Below the pieces are notes generated by a model. That model did not search any database. It was not told the origin of the DNA and saw only the letters and a list, made by a program, of their open reading frames with translations. The position numbers and the translations under genes were made by a program. DNA of 64,000 nt, taken from NCBI RefSeq assembly GCF_040869045.1, contig NC_090319.1, positions 382,803,601 through 382,867,600 of the forward strand, in the 5' to 3' direction. Position 1 is the stretch's first letter; each line of letters begins with the position of its first letter. The DNA comes from Eurosta solidaginis (taxonomy: Eukaryota; Arthropoda; Insecta; Diptera; Tephritidae). This document shows positions 10,681 through 22,055 of the stretch, piece by piece.

Positions 10681-12119
10681 TTAGAAAAAAAAACGTCTGC
10701 AGGATTTGCTGGACGTTTAGTTGAATATGTTTTCTTATTTCAAGGGATTCTTCACTCAAAAGGCTTTTGATCTAATTTTGCACTAAAATGAAACCAGAAT
10801 TAGGAAAAAGAGGGCAGCGGGCGGAAATTTGGAATAAAAAATCTTATAATTTGTGAATTGGAGGAGCGATTTTTTTTCCAAATTTAGTGAAAACTATTCA
10901 TTGCAAAGGTTCTTCTTATCTTACTGCGCCATATCTTATCCGAGTTTTTTGTCGAGTAGGACCAAATTATAGGAAAACTTGCACCGCACTGTGGGGTATT
11001 TGATCAATCTAGCTGGCCAAAATTAAAACATCAGTTATTTCTGTTCAAAAAGTGTTTGTCTCGCTTCATTGTTATGAAAGGAAATATTTGACAGGAAATT
11101 CACGGTGTTGAGCGCAGAAACACTACAGATAGGGCCCCCGGTTTCGGATTGACCCGGTGTAATTTTTTGGCATTACATGGGGTATGTCAATATGTGTATG
11201 AATCGAAAAGTATTTTACTCCGCATTTTCATTGTGATTTTTCAGAAGGGTTGCCACTTAGGGTTGCCACCTGACCTTTCTTATATTTATCTATATATCCA
11301 CTACCATCTCGGAAACCATTTATGTATTATTTAAGGGATTGAGGTGAGACTTTACCTTTGGATGCGGCTGCATTATATTCCATCATTCTAAGTGGCATGG
11401 AAGTGGCTCTTAGCTTGAAAGAGAAAGACATTGGTTTCCACAGTGGAACTCTTTATGAGAGGAATTTAAGGTATCAACTTGAAGATGTAGGCAGTTGCAT
11501 TTCAACAGCATACCGGACCAACTTCAGATTAATATCCTTTTCTTCATCTGATAAGGGAAGTGTAGGTGGTCAACATCATCAAAGACTTTCATAGATGGGA
11601 ACCATAAACGAGAAAATAAAAGTCTAAAAAGGTAAAACAAAACTGTGGTAAACGGAATGCGTTCCAAATATATATGTTGAGAGCTTAAGATCAGGGGTCT
11701 GCATTCCAAAGCACAATTGTGCTCCCATTGGATCTGCGAAAGGATAATCACTTTAAATTTATGGAGACACGGAGGTCATATTCCGAAGAACTTAGAGGTA
11801 AAAGTAGAATTGAATGTATGTAAAAGAATGGAGCTGAATTTTTGAAGAAATGGCTGGCAAAATGGTTATTTGTGGATAACAAATATTGTGGATAACAAAC
11901 ATGCATTGCCAACCTATACGAACGTGGCATTCTCTCGGGAAAGTTATTGGAATGATATTGGTTCGTTGTAAATTAAGTACGGTGAAATCTTATATAGAGT
12001 AAGCTGCATACTGATTGTGTATTTTATGATAGGAAAGCACTAACCCAGGTCCATCCAAACATGATCCAATGTCTACTGCCTAAAGGTGAATTCTATAACC
12101 GGCTCTTAAGAATTTTGAA
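10681..12119. other. Sequence separating two LINE pieces
   Basis: It lies between the RT fragment at 10060-10520 and the RNase H part at 12120-13262, so some or all of it is probably inserted. CCCCCGGTTTCGGATTGACCCGG at 11136 resembles the interior of the TIR element at 56671-57111. No gene. Confidence 0.4.
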
Positions 12120-13262
12120 GACTTAGTACAGAGGCGCTGGCCACTATTTTTAATGTGTTGCCTATAGATTTAATGGCCAAGCAATGTGCGGCCTTTTCTG
12201 CTGTGCGGCTGCGAGAGTTATCCGGCTGGAGAGACAATGTGGATGGCCATGCGGCCATCCTTAAGAATCTGGATTCGCCTTCGTCGGACTATTGCGCACC
12301 GACTGTCTTTTTCGATATGAAGTACGAGCTTGTTATCTCGGACAGGGATTATTGGTTGAGGGATCCACCGGACCTGATCGATAGGCTGCAGATACATACT
12401 GACGGCTCCAAACTAAGGTGGGTAGCGGTGTCTTTACACCTCAACTAGGGTGAAATCTATCCTTTAGCCTAGCCGACCATTGCAGCGTCTTTCATGCGGA
12501 GGTGGCTGCTATTAACTAGGCCGTCGTGCACCTGAGAAATGCTGTTCCCGGCTATAACCAAATTTGTATTTACTCTGATAGCCAGGCTGCACTAAAAGTG
12601 CTGGGATCGGTCTCATGTAAGTCCAAGACATTAGAGAAGTGCCGCAAATCTCTCAACGAGATGGCTGAGCAAACTTCCCTTAGTCTGGTATGGGTGCTTG
12701 GACACTCGGAGTACCGGGCAATGAGATGGATGACGAACTTGCAAGAGGGGCACATCCGTTCCGCTTTCGTGGTCTTGGAAGGAATTGAGCATGCCGCTCG
12801 CTACCTGTAAGATCACTTTGAAAAGGATTTTCCTTAGGGAAGCGGGTATGAGATGGAGAAATCTTGAATCCTGCTACCACACTGAGCTCATGTGGCCTGA
12901 ATGACATATCTCTGGTGGTTGGACTTATAACCGGCCACATAGCAATCGGGAGGCATGCACAACGGCTGGGTACTCCCTATAATAATTACTGCAGGAGCTG
13001 CAAAGACGAAGAGGAGATAGAGACAGTTAAGCATTTTCTGTGCGATTGTCCGGCGCTTTGGCACAAGAGGAAGAAATCTCTGGGATCTCCTTTTTTTGAC
13101 GATCTTTGTCATCTGGTTAACTTGGAACCTAAGAAATTCCTGACGTTTGCTAAATCGACCTGTTGGTTTGAGTAGGGGCGAGATCCACCTGGTATCACAA
13201 CGGTACCTTTATGGGCCTAAGTGCACTGGTACTCGCACCGGTGGCCACTCTAACCTAACCTA
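12120..13262 (+). pseudogene. Decayed LINE C-terminus: RNase H domain and zinc-knuckle-like end
   Basis: Several frames together give FNVLPIDLMAKQCAAF, LQIHTDGSKL (RNase H first Asp), CIYSDSQAAL (second acidic block), LVWVLGHSEY (normally VPGHKG; here eroded), VGLITGHIAIG and CRSCKDEEEIETVKHFLCDC. These are the RNase H domain and the C-terminal CxxC...H...C segment of an LOA/I/R1-type non-LTR element. The insertion ends with TAACCTAACCTAACC at 13250-13264. Stops at about 12448 and 12520 and frame changes show it is dead. Confidence 0.8.
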
Positions 13263-13264
13263 AC

Positions 13265-14867
13265 CTAGTACGGTTGTGGTTATACTTTATGACAAAATAA
13301 CTCACTTTGCGGATCTGCCCTTCTCTGTCAAGGCTGTATAGAACTGCCTTGGAACATAGGGCCATATACGCTTTATGCTGTGTCCAGTACTGTAAATAGG
13401 TTTCATTCAATCAATTAAAACTTTCTCTCATGTTATATACCTATTCTACAAACTTATTAAAAATCGCTTGCAATTACCTACGTACATTCAGACATACACT
13501 TGTATATATGTATATACATAGCTTCAAACATAACAGTGTGTAAAAGAATGGCGGCAGTATTCCCCTTAAGATACAATATAATTTCGATTTCATTTATTCT
13601 CAGAAATAACTGTAGTCCAACAGTTTCCCGTTTCAGTTCCATTTTACACTATAACGGAAATCTATAGTTACAAAGATAAATGGAAATGAAACAGGGGCGT
13701 AAAACTAATCACTCGCTCTCGGTGAGTACTTGCTAAGTACATACACAAATAAACACCAATATAGCTACAACGTGCGCAGGACATCAAATTATCTCTCATG
13801 CTCACGCATTATGTCTGGCTCTCTGCGGGAAGTCCATATTAGCATTTATTTGACTCACCCCCAGACATTTTGCAAATCGAAACAATCAACAAACAAAAGT
13901 GTCGGCAAAGTACAAACAAGAGATAAATAAAAAAAACAACAAACAATTGATGAGAGGCACACAATGTATTTAAATAAGTGTTCAAATGAGCGCAGTGGGC
14001 GTGTCCCGTTATGAAAGACTTGTTCCTCAAAAGCTATCCAATCAGCGCTAATGCACTACTTGATGAGCGAAAACGGAGTTGGTAGGTTTGAGGTAGGTAT
14101 AAGGGAAAGCATATGAGGATAAATGTCAGCTGAGTTAAATTGTAAAGGCAATGGCATTTTCTATGCTCATGCCTGCGCCATTTTTATCTCACTCCCCCTT
14201 TTGGGGATGTCTCCTGCCAACAGCTCAAGCTCGCAAGGGGATTTGGAATCAATTTGTGGGTGGTAGCAAATATGACTACCGAATGTGATAACGGTTGTTC
14301 AAAGCCACCACAGCAACTACAGCAGCTGTAGCATCGTCTAATGGTGTAGCGGTTGATGTGGAGACAATCGGAAGAAAAATGCGTAGAACTTCATGCGCAA
14401 TTACATTTATCCTGTTTAGGATATTGCTTTGGTAAGTGCGTTTCAAAGTGCAAACATTCAAAAGTGCCATGGTATTTGTATGTATGTAAAATATAATCTG
14501 TGTATGTGTGTATGTGTGCGTGTGTTTTCTAGGAAACTTTTAGTGGTTGAGGGGTTACCACATTGTTTGTAACGTAAATGGGTATTTGGCGTTGATGATA
14601 GAGCAGTTTTGCACATTGAATGTAGCAACAATAATGTTAACAGCAACACGACTTTTAATGAATCTTACTAAGCAATTGTATAAAATTTTTGAAAACATAC
14701 TACGTGGATGTAAGTATGTAATTTTCAATAGACGCGTAAGTGTATTTTAATGTCTTTGCATACGCGTGTTTCTATGTACAGTGTATGTGCACTTAATATA
14801 TATTAATACTTATTTAAGTATATACATAGAGACGTATGCATGTTTGTATATACTCTTTCATTTATGT
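13265..14867. other. Mostly unique intergenic DNA
   Basis: Includes an A/C-rich segment at 13860-13950 (AACAATCAACAAACAAAAG), a TGTGTATG microsatellite at 14490-14525 and TATATA/TACATA words near 13500. No gene supported. Confidence 0.4.
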
Positions 14868-15303
14868 ACTCTGCAAAAAATTATGCGATTAGTACCTAAA
14901 GAGAGTGGTCTCGGATTGATCTATTTTGTCTACATTGGTTGCAGTCCCTTTTTGGATACAGTTGGGATTAGTCAGTTTGAAATCTATGTAGCCCATTTTA
15001 AGACACATTAAAAAAACGGCAACGAAATGTGTAAAATACAAAAGATTACAGGTGATTGATTAGAACTATTTAAGAAAAATGCGTAGACCGAACCTAGAAG
15101 TATTCCACTATCGTCGATCCATATTTTTTGGAATGAGTTTCCGACTAGTTATATAATTTTTTTACTTAGATGTATTTAACAATCTGCGCTCAAATAAAAG
15201 AGAACAGTTAAACGGACACAAATAGATCAAAACCGGCATTAGCCCCATACTCTTTTGCGACTGATCCCGGATTCATCCTAAACTAAACGCATTTTTTGCA
15301 GGG
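14868..15303. mobile_element. TIR element with CCCTGCAAAAAA ends, copy 1
   Basis: Ends are CTCTGCAAAAAATTATGCG and (reverse) CCCTGCAAAAAATGCGTTTAG. The interior shares CCTAAAGAGAGTGGTCTCGG and ATTTTGTCTACATTGG with the element at 27532-28119. The TSD is unclear and no transposase is visible. Confidence 0.65.
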
Positions 15304-15314
15304 TACATACTAGT

Positions 15315-15754
15315 GCGGGTCGATTTAAAAATCGTATTCTAGGGATCAAAATAAGAAACTTTGCCGAAGGAACCATGCCTCTAAAACGAATTCTGATGTC
15401 CCCCCCCCCCCCCCCTTTGGGTCGAACTTTTGGGTAGGGGCAATTTCAATTCTACCTGCTGTGTCTTGTGGTGGCTTAAAAAAAACAACACAAGCAATTT
15501 TACGATCTGCAAATGCATCACAGTGATGCCTTGGTTTTAAAAGGGGGTTGTAAAAACGCTAATTTGTAATAATTTTTTTAAATTTCTTTTCTATTACTAA
15601 GTTAAATTAATTTTTTTCATTTACATATGTTCTGACTAAATAAATTTCTAAAGAGAAAAATAAACACCAAAAAGAAAAAACATAGGCATTTCAAAGTGGG
15701 ATTTTTCTAAATTTGCCCCGGCGATTTTTTTGCCTCCCCACAAATCGACCCGGC
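15315..15754. mobile_element. Foldback element, copy 2 (opposite orientation, one arm shortened), 5-bp TSD
   Basis: This is the reverse complement of the element at 9351. It keeps GCGGGTCGATTT and AAATCGACCCGGC ends, the GGATCAAAATAAGAAACTT arm and a run of 16 C. The opposite arm has lost about 115 bp, from after TTTGCCCC to before GCGATTTTTTT. CTAGT flanks it at 15310-15314 and 15755-15759. It abuts the TIR element 14868-15303. Confidence 0.75.
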
Positions 15755-18700
15755 CTAGTACGTACATATCATGTATGTATGTATATAACCTATGTTTCTT
15801 GCATATCCTCCGCTTTGTTATTTCCAATTTTCCAAATTGTTGTTGGCCCACTTTAACCACTGTTCTAACTGAAAGGACAAATGGAATTTTCATCTCTAAT
15901 CCCCACAGTGGTTCATAGCTCAGAAAATTATGATAATAATAATAATACATATATTCTTTAAGTAAAAAATGTGTTTGAACTGAAACTTAAATACATCAAA
16001 TCCCCACAGGGGAACCGTAATACTATCAGATTTAAAGCTTGTGAAAAAAAGCGAAAAATCTAGGATACATCTGTTGATATGTTTATATGGATTGGGGTGA
16101 CACCTTTTGTTTGGTCAGACAAATCCTCTTCGTACCCCTACCGACATTGTCGGGCAAGTCCTCTCCCTACCCGTACGGAAGCTTTTATGGATTTTATAAT
16201 TTTTTTAAACTCTAATAGGGTCTACACGCAATGAGTCGCTGTCTAGAGTCAGTTCCGATGTGTTGGTGATAATATTTTAGGATTAGTCACACAGACATGA
16301 CTCTAGCTGACTCGTGAAAATCAAAATTAATTTGATTTCGACGGCTAGTCAAGTCGTACACATATGACGCCCGGGTCAAGCTCACCGTGCGAAGACCCTA
16401 TTAAACAATAATTTTAATTTATTTTTGTATTAGAATTGTAGAAAAATTAAACAAATTCCACGATAAGTGAAAAGTATTTTAGGTTCGGTGGAGTGCTCCT
16501 CATTTTCCTCAAATAATTAGTTTCCATTTAATTTTTTTTATAATTATAAACATAAATTTTTCGGATATTTTTGTTGCGCAGAAAACCGCTTCAGTACCAG
16601 CTATGTATGTCTATGAGGAAAATGATTCATCCTACTTAGGGAAGCTCACTCAAGTGGGGCTATAATTATTTTAAGCCTTAAACGTTTTGGGAGCCGGATG
16701 GCATAGATCCTTCTCAATTTCAGAGATCTTCGAGGATTTCCTGCAGATGTCTGTGACTCCCATTCACGCTAACTGTCTGAGGTTGGGGTATGTTGACAAG
16801 TCTGCTATATGGTCAAATTTACTTTCATTTCAAAGGGGGAGGACATTTTTTGTTCCTCCTAAAAATTGTAAGTGATTGCGAAAGCATACGCACTGAGAAC
16901 ACAATTGTGCTGCATACCACTGTTTTAAACCAATAACCCTGCCCCCGTTCCTTTTAAAATCGCTGAATTGCCTGATCGATATTGGCTTCCCCATCTTAAC
17001 ATGCCTACTCTAAGTGGAGGTCTACAGAAATGCAAGCCCTGGGAAAGCTGTACGGACGATAAGAAAAAGAAGCGAGATGAAAAAGAAGCAGAGACCCCAG
17101 AATTTAATAAAACAGGCTAAGTGCAAGCATGCTGGTGCTCGCTGATACGTTTCGAAACATTTTCACTCCTCTGGCACATTTAGCACGACTGATTCCAAAA
17201 AATATATCATATTAGTTTAGATTTTAACAGGATATATTTAGAACTGGCTCACTGTTCACGAAACTTCCTAAAGTTATTGTTTCTACTCTGACTTGTCAAC
17301 GGTAAAAATATTTTCTACTTTGGAGCTGTGAATTGTGTTCTGCTTGTAATATCTAAATAAAAAAACTTCATGCTCTTGCCAGTGTTGCAAGTAAATAGTA
17401 TGTAAAGTACATACAAACAAACTCCATCCACAACGCTTTTCTCCAAATAAATTCAATTTGATTTTGCAAATTTCCGTGTCTCTCCTTTGAAACTCTTTCA
17501 AAAGTTCCATTCTACAATTCGCTGTGGGGCTCACGCTGTCAAGTGCTAAAGCTGAAGTTATTTATATCGATGTAGTTTCTATTGAATATGAATTTGAATT
17601 TTAAATTCGTAGGGTAAATGTAATATAGTACATAGCACCAGTAAACTATATAAATAATATATAACATAAAAAAATATGTATAACATAAATATTTGGATGC
17701 TCTTGCCTGCGGATTTGAAGTTTTCAGGGGAGGCCTCAAGCAGAAACAAAGGAGGTAAAAGGAGGGGGTTAGTAAGTCTCGTTTTTGAGCAATCCATCGG
17801 GTCCCAAATCTGTTAGAGGTCTTAAATCTGTTTGGTTTTCCATACTTGTTGTTTTATTTCAGCTAGCCCTAAAGTATGTTATCAATGTTGAAGCAAAAAT
17901 CTTGAAATTCTGTTTGGAAATCTGCCCCCGAATTTCAACAATCGACAACGCTAAAACTCCATCGCCAAAAATTCTAAAACAGTATCAAGTACGCAGAAAA
18001 GTATGTAATATTTAGAGTCATATAGTCACAAGGAATAACTGTCTAAGTCCTATGCAAAAGTATAGGAGTGGTCCTAAGGAATAACGCCTAAGTCTTATGT
18101 AAACGAATAAATAAGGATGTTATTCCTTCTAACGGTATGGTATTAAATTTTGCATACTTTTCCGCGCACTTGAAACTGTTTTAGGTACTTTTAACGACGG
18201 ATTTGCGGCGTTCGCGAAGATAGAAATTGGGCTGGTATGTCTTTGCAAGCAGCGGCCTTAAATATTATAAGGATCGGAAAGTGCTGTCGTACGTTTGAAG
18301 AATACCTCATCAAAAATGCCCCAAATCACTGATGTTACAAGTAAATAGTGATACGTTAAGGATTTTTGTTTTTAGCAATTTATTCAAAATTTTTGGGGTT
18401 TTCTGTCCACACGAACTATGGATTGGCATTTAGCCCTGCAAAATTCAACAACATGTTTACCTCTCTCCTCTTAGAAGTCCGAATTCCTGTGTACATGTGT
18501 GTGGTTAAGCTAAATACTTTGATATGTACATTGGGACTAAATAAAGGGTGGTTGTTAGTGTCGGATTGAGTGGTCAATGGATGCTAAAAGCAACTGACAG
18601 ATGAAACGATTCTCTAGCAAATTGCTTTGCAATAAAAGCTGAAAGAAACAAAAAACAAAAAAATTATACAAGATTATACAAGAATTTAGTCCAAATATAT

Positions 18701-19159
18701 ATGGCATGGAAAGTTTAAACGTACACTCATGTAAATGAATATATTTTAGTATATATTAGATATATAGGATTTGCAACAGCACTACAAAAACAACAAGCAA
18801 GAAAAAATAAAATTTAGCAAATGGCTGGCAATGACTGACAAACAAATCTATGTAAATGACGTACGACCACTCGGGGAGTTGCAGCTTTCATTGACTCCAC
18901 TTTAGGTTGTGACCGTCCATAAGGATTCCGTGACTCAAGACAAGCTAAGTAGAAAGCTATGCATACACAAGTGTAAGTATATAGTAAATGGTTTTACGTT
19001 CGTATTCTTACACACTTTGTTCTGACACTAAGTACCGTGAAGGAAATACCAGCAGTAGAATGGAACGGATTTTCATTGTCTTTAATACTGCCACAGTTCT
19101 TGCCAAGTCGCTTAATAAATTGGTTTCAAGCTCTTATCAACTTCTGTAGTATAGACGTT
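15755..19159. other. Largely featureless intergenic DNA
   Basis: Apart from the short TIR element at 16214-16402, I see no repeat, domain or RNA here. The open frames (for example 16687-16875, 17785-18015) have no recognisable content. Confidence 0.4.
16214..16402. mobile_element. Short TIR element (AATAGGGTCT ends)
   Basis: 189 bp with inverted ends AATAGGGTCTACACG and AATAGGGTCTTCGCACG (reversed). Internal inverted motifs TAGAGTCAG and CTGACTCG sit toward the centre. The TSD is not clear. Confidence 0.5.
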
Positions 19160-21020
19160 AAAAACTATAATAACAGATACGAACGCTTTCTGCCGACAAT
19201 ATATAATGCATTCTACGGTCGACAAAGATAGACGGAGGACCAACAGACAGGCACATAAACATAAATTCAGCGCGTCTCCAATTACCATCACCGCCAAAGA
19301 GGTTGAGGATGCCATCGGTCATACTAAACCATCCAAAGCAGAGGGCCCAGACGGCATAGCCATTCCGATGCTTAAAAGCCTAAGGAAAGAGGGGTTAAAA
19401 TATTTAGCACATGTCTTCAGCCTGTCTCTTTCCACCTTTGTCATTCCCGAAAAATGGAAAATGGCCAAGGTGGTCCCGCTACTAAAGCCTGGGAAACCAG
19501 CTAACGTAGGAGAGTCATATCGCCCGATATATCTCCTATCGCCACTAGCCAAGACGCTTGAAGCCATTTTGCTCCCCTACTTCCAAGCAAATTTGCAGCT
19601 AGCCTCTCATCAGCATGGCTTCAGAAAACTCCATAGCACCACCACCGCGCTAAATGCCATCAGCACCCAGATAAATTGCGGTTTAAATCAAAACCCCCAC
19701 CATAGGACAGTACTCGTAGCGCTAGACCTATCAAAAGCTTTTGACACGGTCAACCATGCCACGTTACTGCAAGACCTGAAAGGGTCTACCCTTTTAGAAA
19801 CGAAACATCTAAACCAAGAAGAGTTAAACAAGGGGTGCCACAGGGTGGTATCCTATCCCCACTTTTGTTTAACTTCTATATATCAAAGCTACCTTCGCCA
19901 CCAGAAGGAGTTACTATCGTCTCCTGCGCCGATGACTGTACAATAATGGCCACAGGCCCAGGCCCACAGATCGATGAGCTTTGCAACAGAAAAAACGGCT
20001 ACTTCCCTGATGTCTCCAGTTTTTTCGCCTCTCGAAACCGGGCACTATCACCGACTAAATCCTCCGCGACCTTATTTACAACATGGACATCCCAAATGTC
20101 GACCATTTTGAACATCCACGTCGATGGCACTACGCTACCGACTGTCCTACACCCCAAAGTCTTGAGCGTGACGTTTGATCAGGATCTACATTTTGGTGGG
20201 CATGCAGCCGCAATTGTTCCGAAAATCCAGAGCCTTAATAAAATCCTCAAATCATTGGCCAGCCGATTGCATGCTACGCGTCCCCTATATGGTCGCCAAG
20301 CCTAAAAACTACTCACTAGAAAAAGCTACAGGCCGGCCAAAATACTGCTCTCATAACCGCCACGGGCTGTCTTCTTTTGTCCCCAGAATACCACCTACAT
20401 AATGAGGCGAGAATACTCCCCATCAGGGAGAGAAATGAGATGCTAACCAAGCAGTTCCTGTTGAATACCCAGAAACCGGGGCATCCCAACAGACATCTGA
20501 TTGATGAGCCAATACCGACCAGGGATTTAACGAGTAATTTCCGTAAGCATTATGAGGAAATACGGCACCTGAGAACTCAGCCGTATGAAGCCAAAAAACA
20601 CAAGCAAGTCCTCAGCGAACTCCACAAACAGGCGTCGGACCTTTATGCCAGGAATTACCCGGTGAATCCAGTACTCAAAGAACAGTACCCAAAACTAGCG
20701 GAAGAGGAACGCATACTCCCCAGGGAAATACGAGTCACTCTAGCTCAGCTTCGATCTGCATACTATAACAGGTTAAACTCTTACCTATCCGGAATCGACC
20801 CCGACATACAAAATGTATGACCCACTTGCAATGTGTCCCCACACGACACCAACCATCTGTTTAATTGTAATGTGGAACCAACGCATCTAACACCCCTCTC
20901 ATTATGGTCCACCCCTGTTGAAACTGCCCGTTTCCTTGAACTCCCGTTAGAGGTGATTGATGATAATTTGTGATCGGTCGCACCTATTGGGTGGGCGAAG
21001 CACTGCTACAACAACCACAC
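19160..21020 (+). pseudogene. Jockey-like LINE ORF2 pseudogene (RT to C-terminus and 3' UTR)
   Basis: Frame from about 19206 reads KAEGPDGIAIPMLKSL, VVPLLKPGKPANVGESYRPI and LVALDLSKAFDTVNH (motif A). A deletion/frameshift near 19795 leads to KPRRVKQGVPQGGILSP (motif B) and SCADDCTIMA (motif C; Tyr replaced by Cys). A second break near 20300 leads to LLMSPEYHLHNEARI-type sequence (20377 on). A TGA at 20818 replaces the Cys of CPTCNV; the frame then runs NHLFNCNVEPTHLTPLSLW to the normal stop at 20973. The 3' end is GGGCGAAGCACTGCTACAACAACC. The order and the C-terminal CxxC...H...C block fit the jockey clade. The 5' half, including the endonuclease, is absent. Confidence 0.85.
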
Positions 21021-21499
21021 CAACAACGAAGATCTTCGCAAAGAGAACTGTACGTTTGGACGAGTTTCTCTCAATAAGGGCCAAATTTTCTATAACGCCG
21101 TAATATTTGGAATTGCAGTCACTCCCATACATTTCCCCCCTCTGGAAACAGTAACTTTTTAAATATGTTCCAATCGCAAAACTTGTATCTATATCTTTTC
21201 AAATGATATTGATTATGAAGGTAGTTTGGGCACGGGTCTAAGTAATAAATTCCTGAAAGTCTGCGATTATTTCAGTTTAAGCAACAATATTTGCTATCCA
21301 GGTAACATAGATGAAGTTCACTTCCCCCTCCAACTAATATAACTATATTAGACCCATGGAGCAATGAGTTTTGTTTTTTGGGCTATAAAGATCGAGGTCT
21401 GAGCAATTTGAAAAAAGTGAATATGTCGAGTTTATTACAGAACTGTTTTGTGTCACATTTGCATAGCTTCGCGATTGTTTTTGTTATCCATTTAGGACT

Positions 21500-22055
21500 A
21501 TCTTGAATTTATATGAGGACCCCTTCGGCATCGATACGGACTATCTCACAAATATCTCTAAATATTTTGAATGGTTTCCGACATCATTTTGGAAGTATAT
21601 CTTTTAAATTTCTATTCTAAATTGCTATTTTCAGAATAATTTTGCAATAGTTTTGGGACCATTTCAAAATCAAGCAATCGAAATCATTTCTGGACAACCC
21701 CAAGATAATTTCCGGATTGATTTCAGTATCATTTCGAAATTATTTTCAGTATCAGTTTGGAATTTTTTTTCAGGATCACTTTTGGGTTGTTTCCCGTTGG
21801 CTTTGGCGCTATTTTTGTAAAAATTTGTAAAAAGGTTTCGAGATCGATTCGCTATGTTTTGGAATCAGTTCGAGCATATTTCCAGGTAATTTCGGGACTA
21901 TGTACGGAACATTTTAATTTTGAATCATTTCGAGGATAATTTGGAGAACCATTCGATGATAAGTTAGGGACTAATAGACACTGCTTTCAAAGCCATTTCA
22001 AGATTGTTTTAGAGGTAATTCCGATGATATTTTTAGATTGTGTTTGAGATCAGTT
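21500..22055. repeat. Degenerate minisatellite, GGATCATTTCGGGA type
   Basis: Loosely periodic (about 20-30 bp) units of the form TTTCGGGATTATTT, GGACTATTTCGAAAT and ACCATTCGATGAT. It is the reverse orientation of the arrays at 24970-25600 and 37315-37870. No coding potential. Confidence 0.55.

Noticed and set aside
13245..13266. An interstitial telomere
   Set aside because: Only three TAACC units, exactly at the end of a LINE. Better explained as its 3' tail.
19206..20820. An active jockey element
   Set aside because: Two deletions or frameshifts, a premature stop at 20818 and a changed active-site Tyr rule this out.
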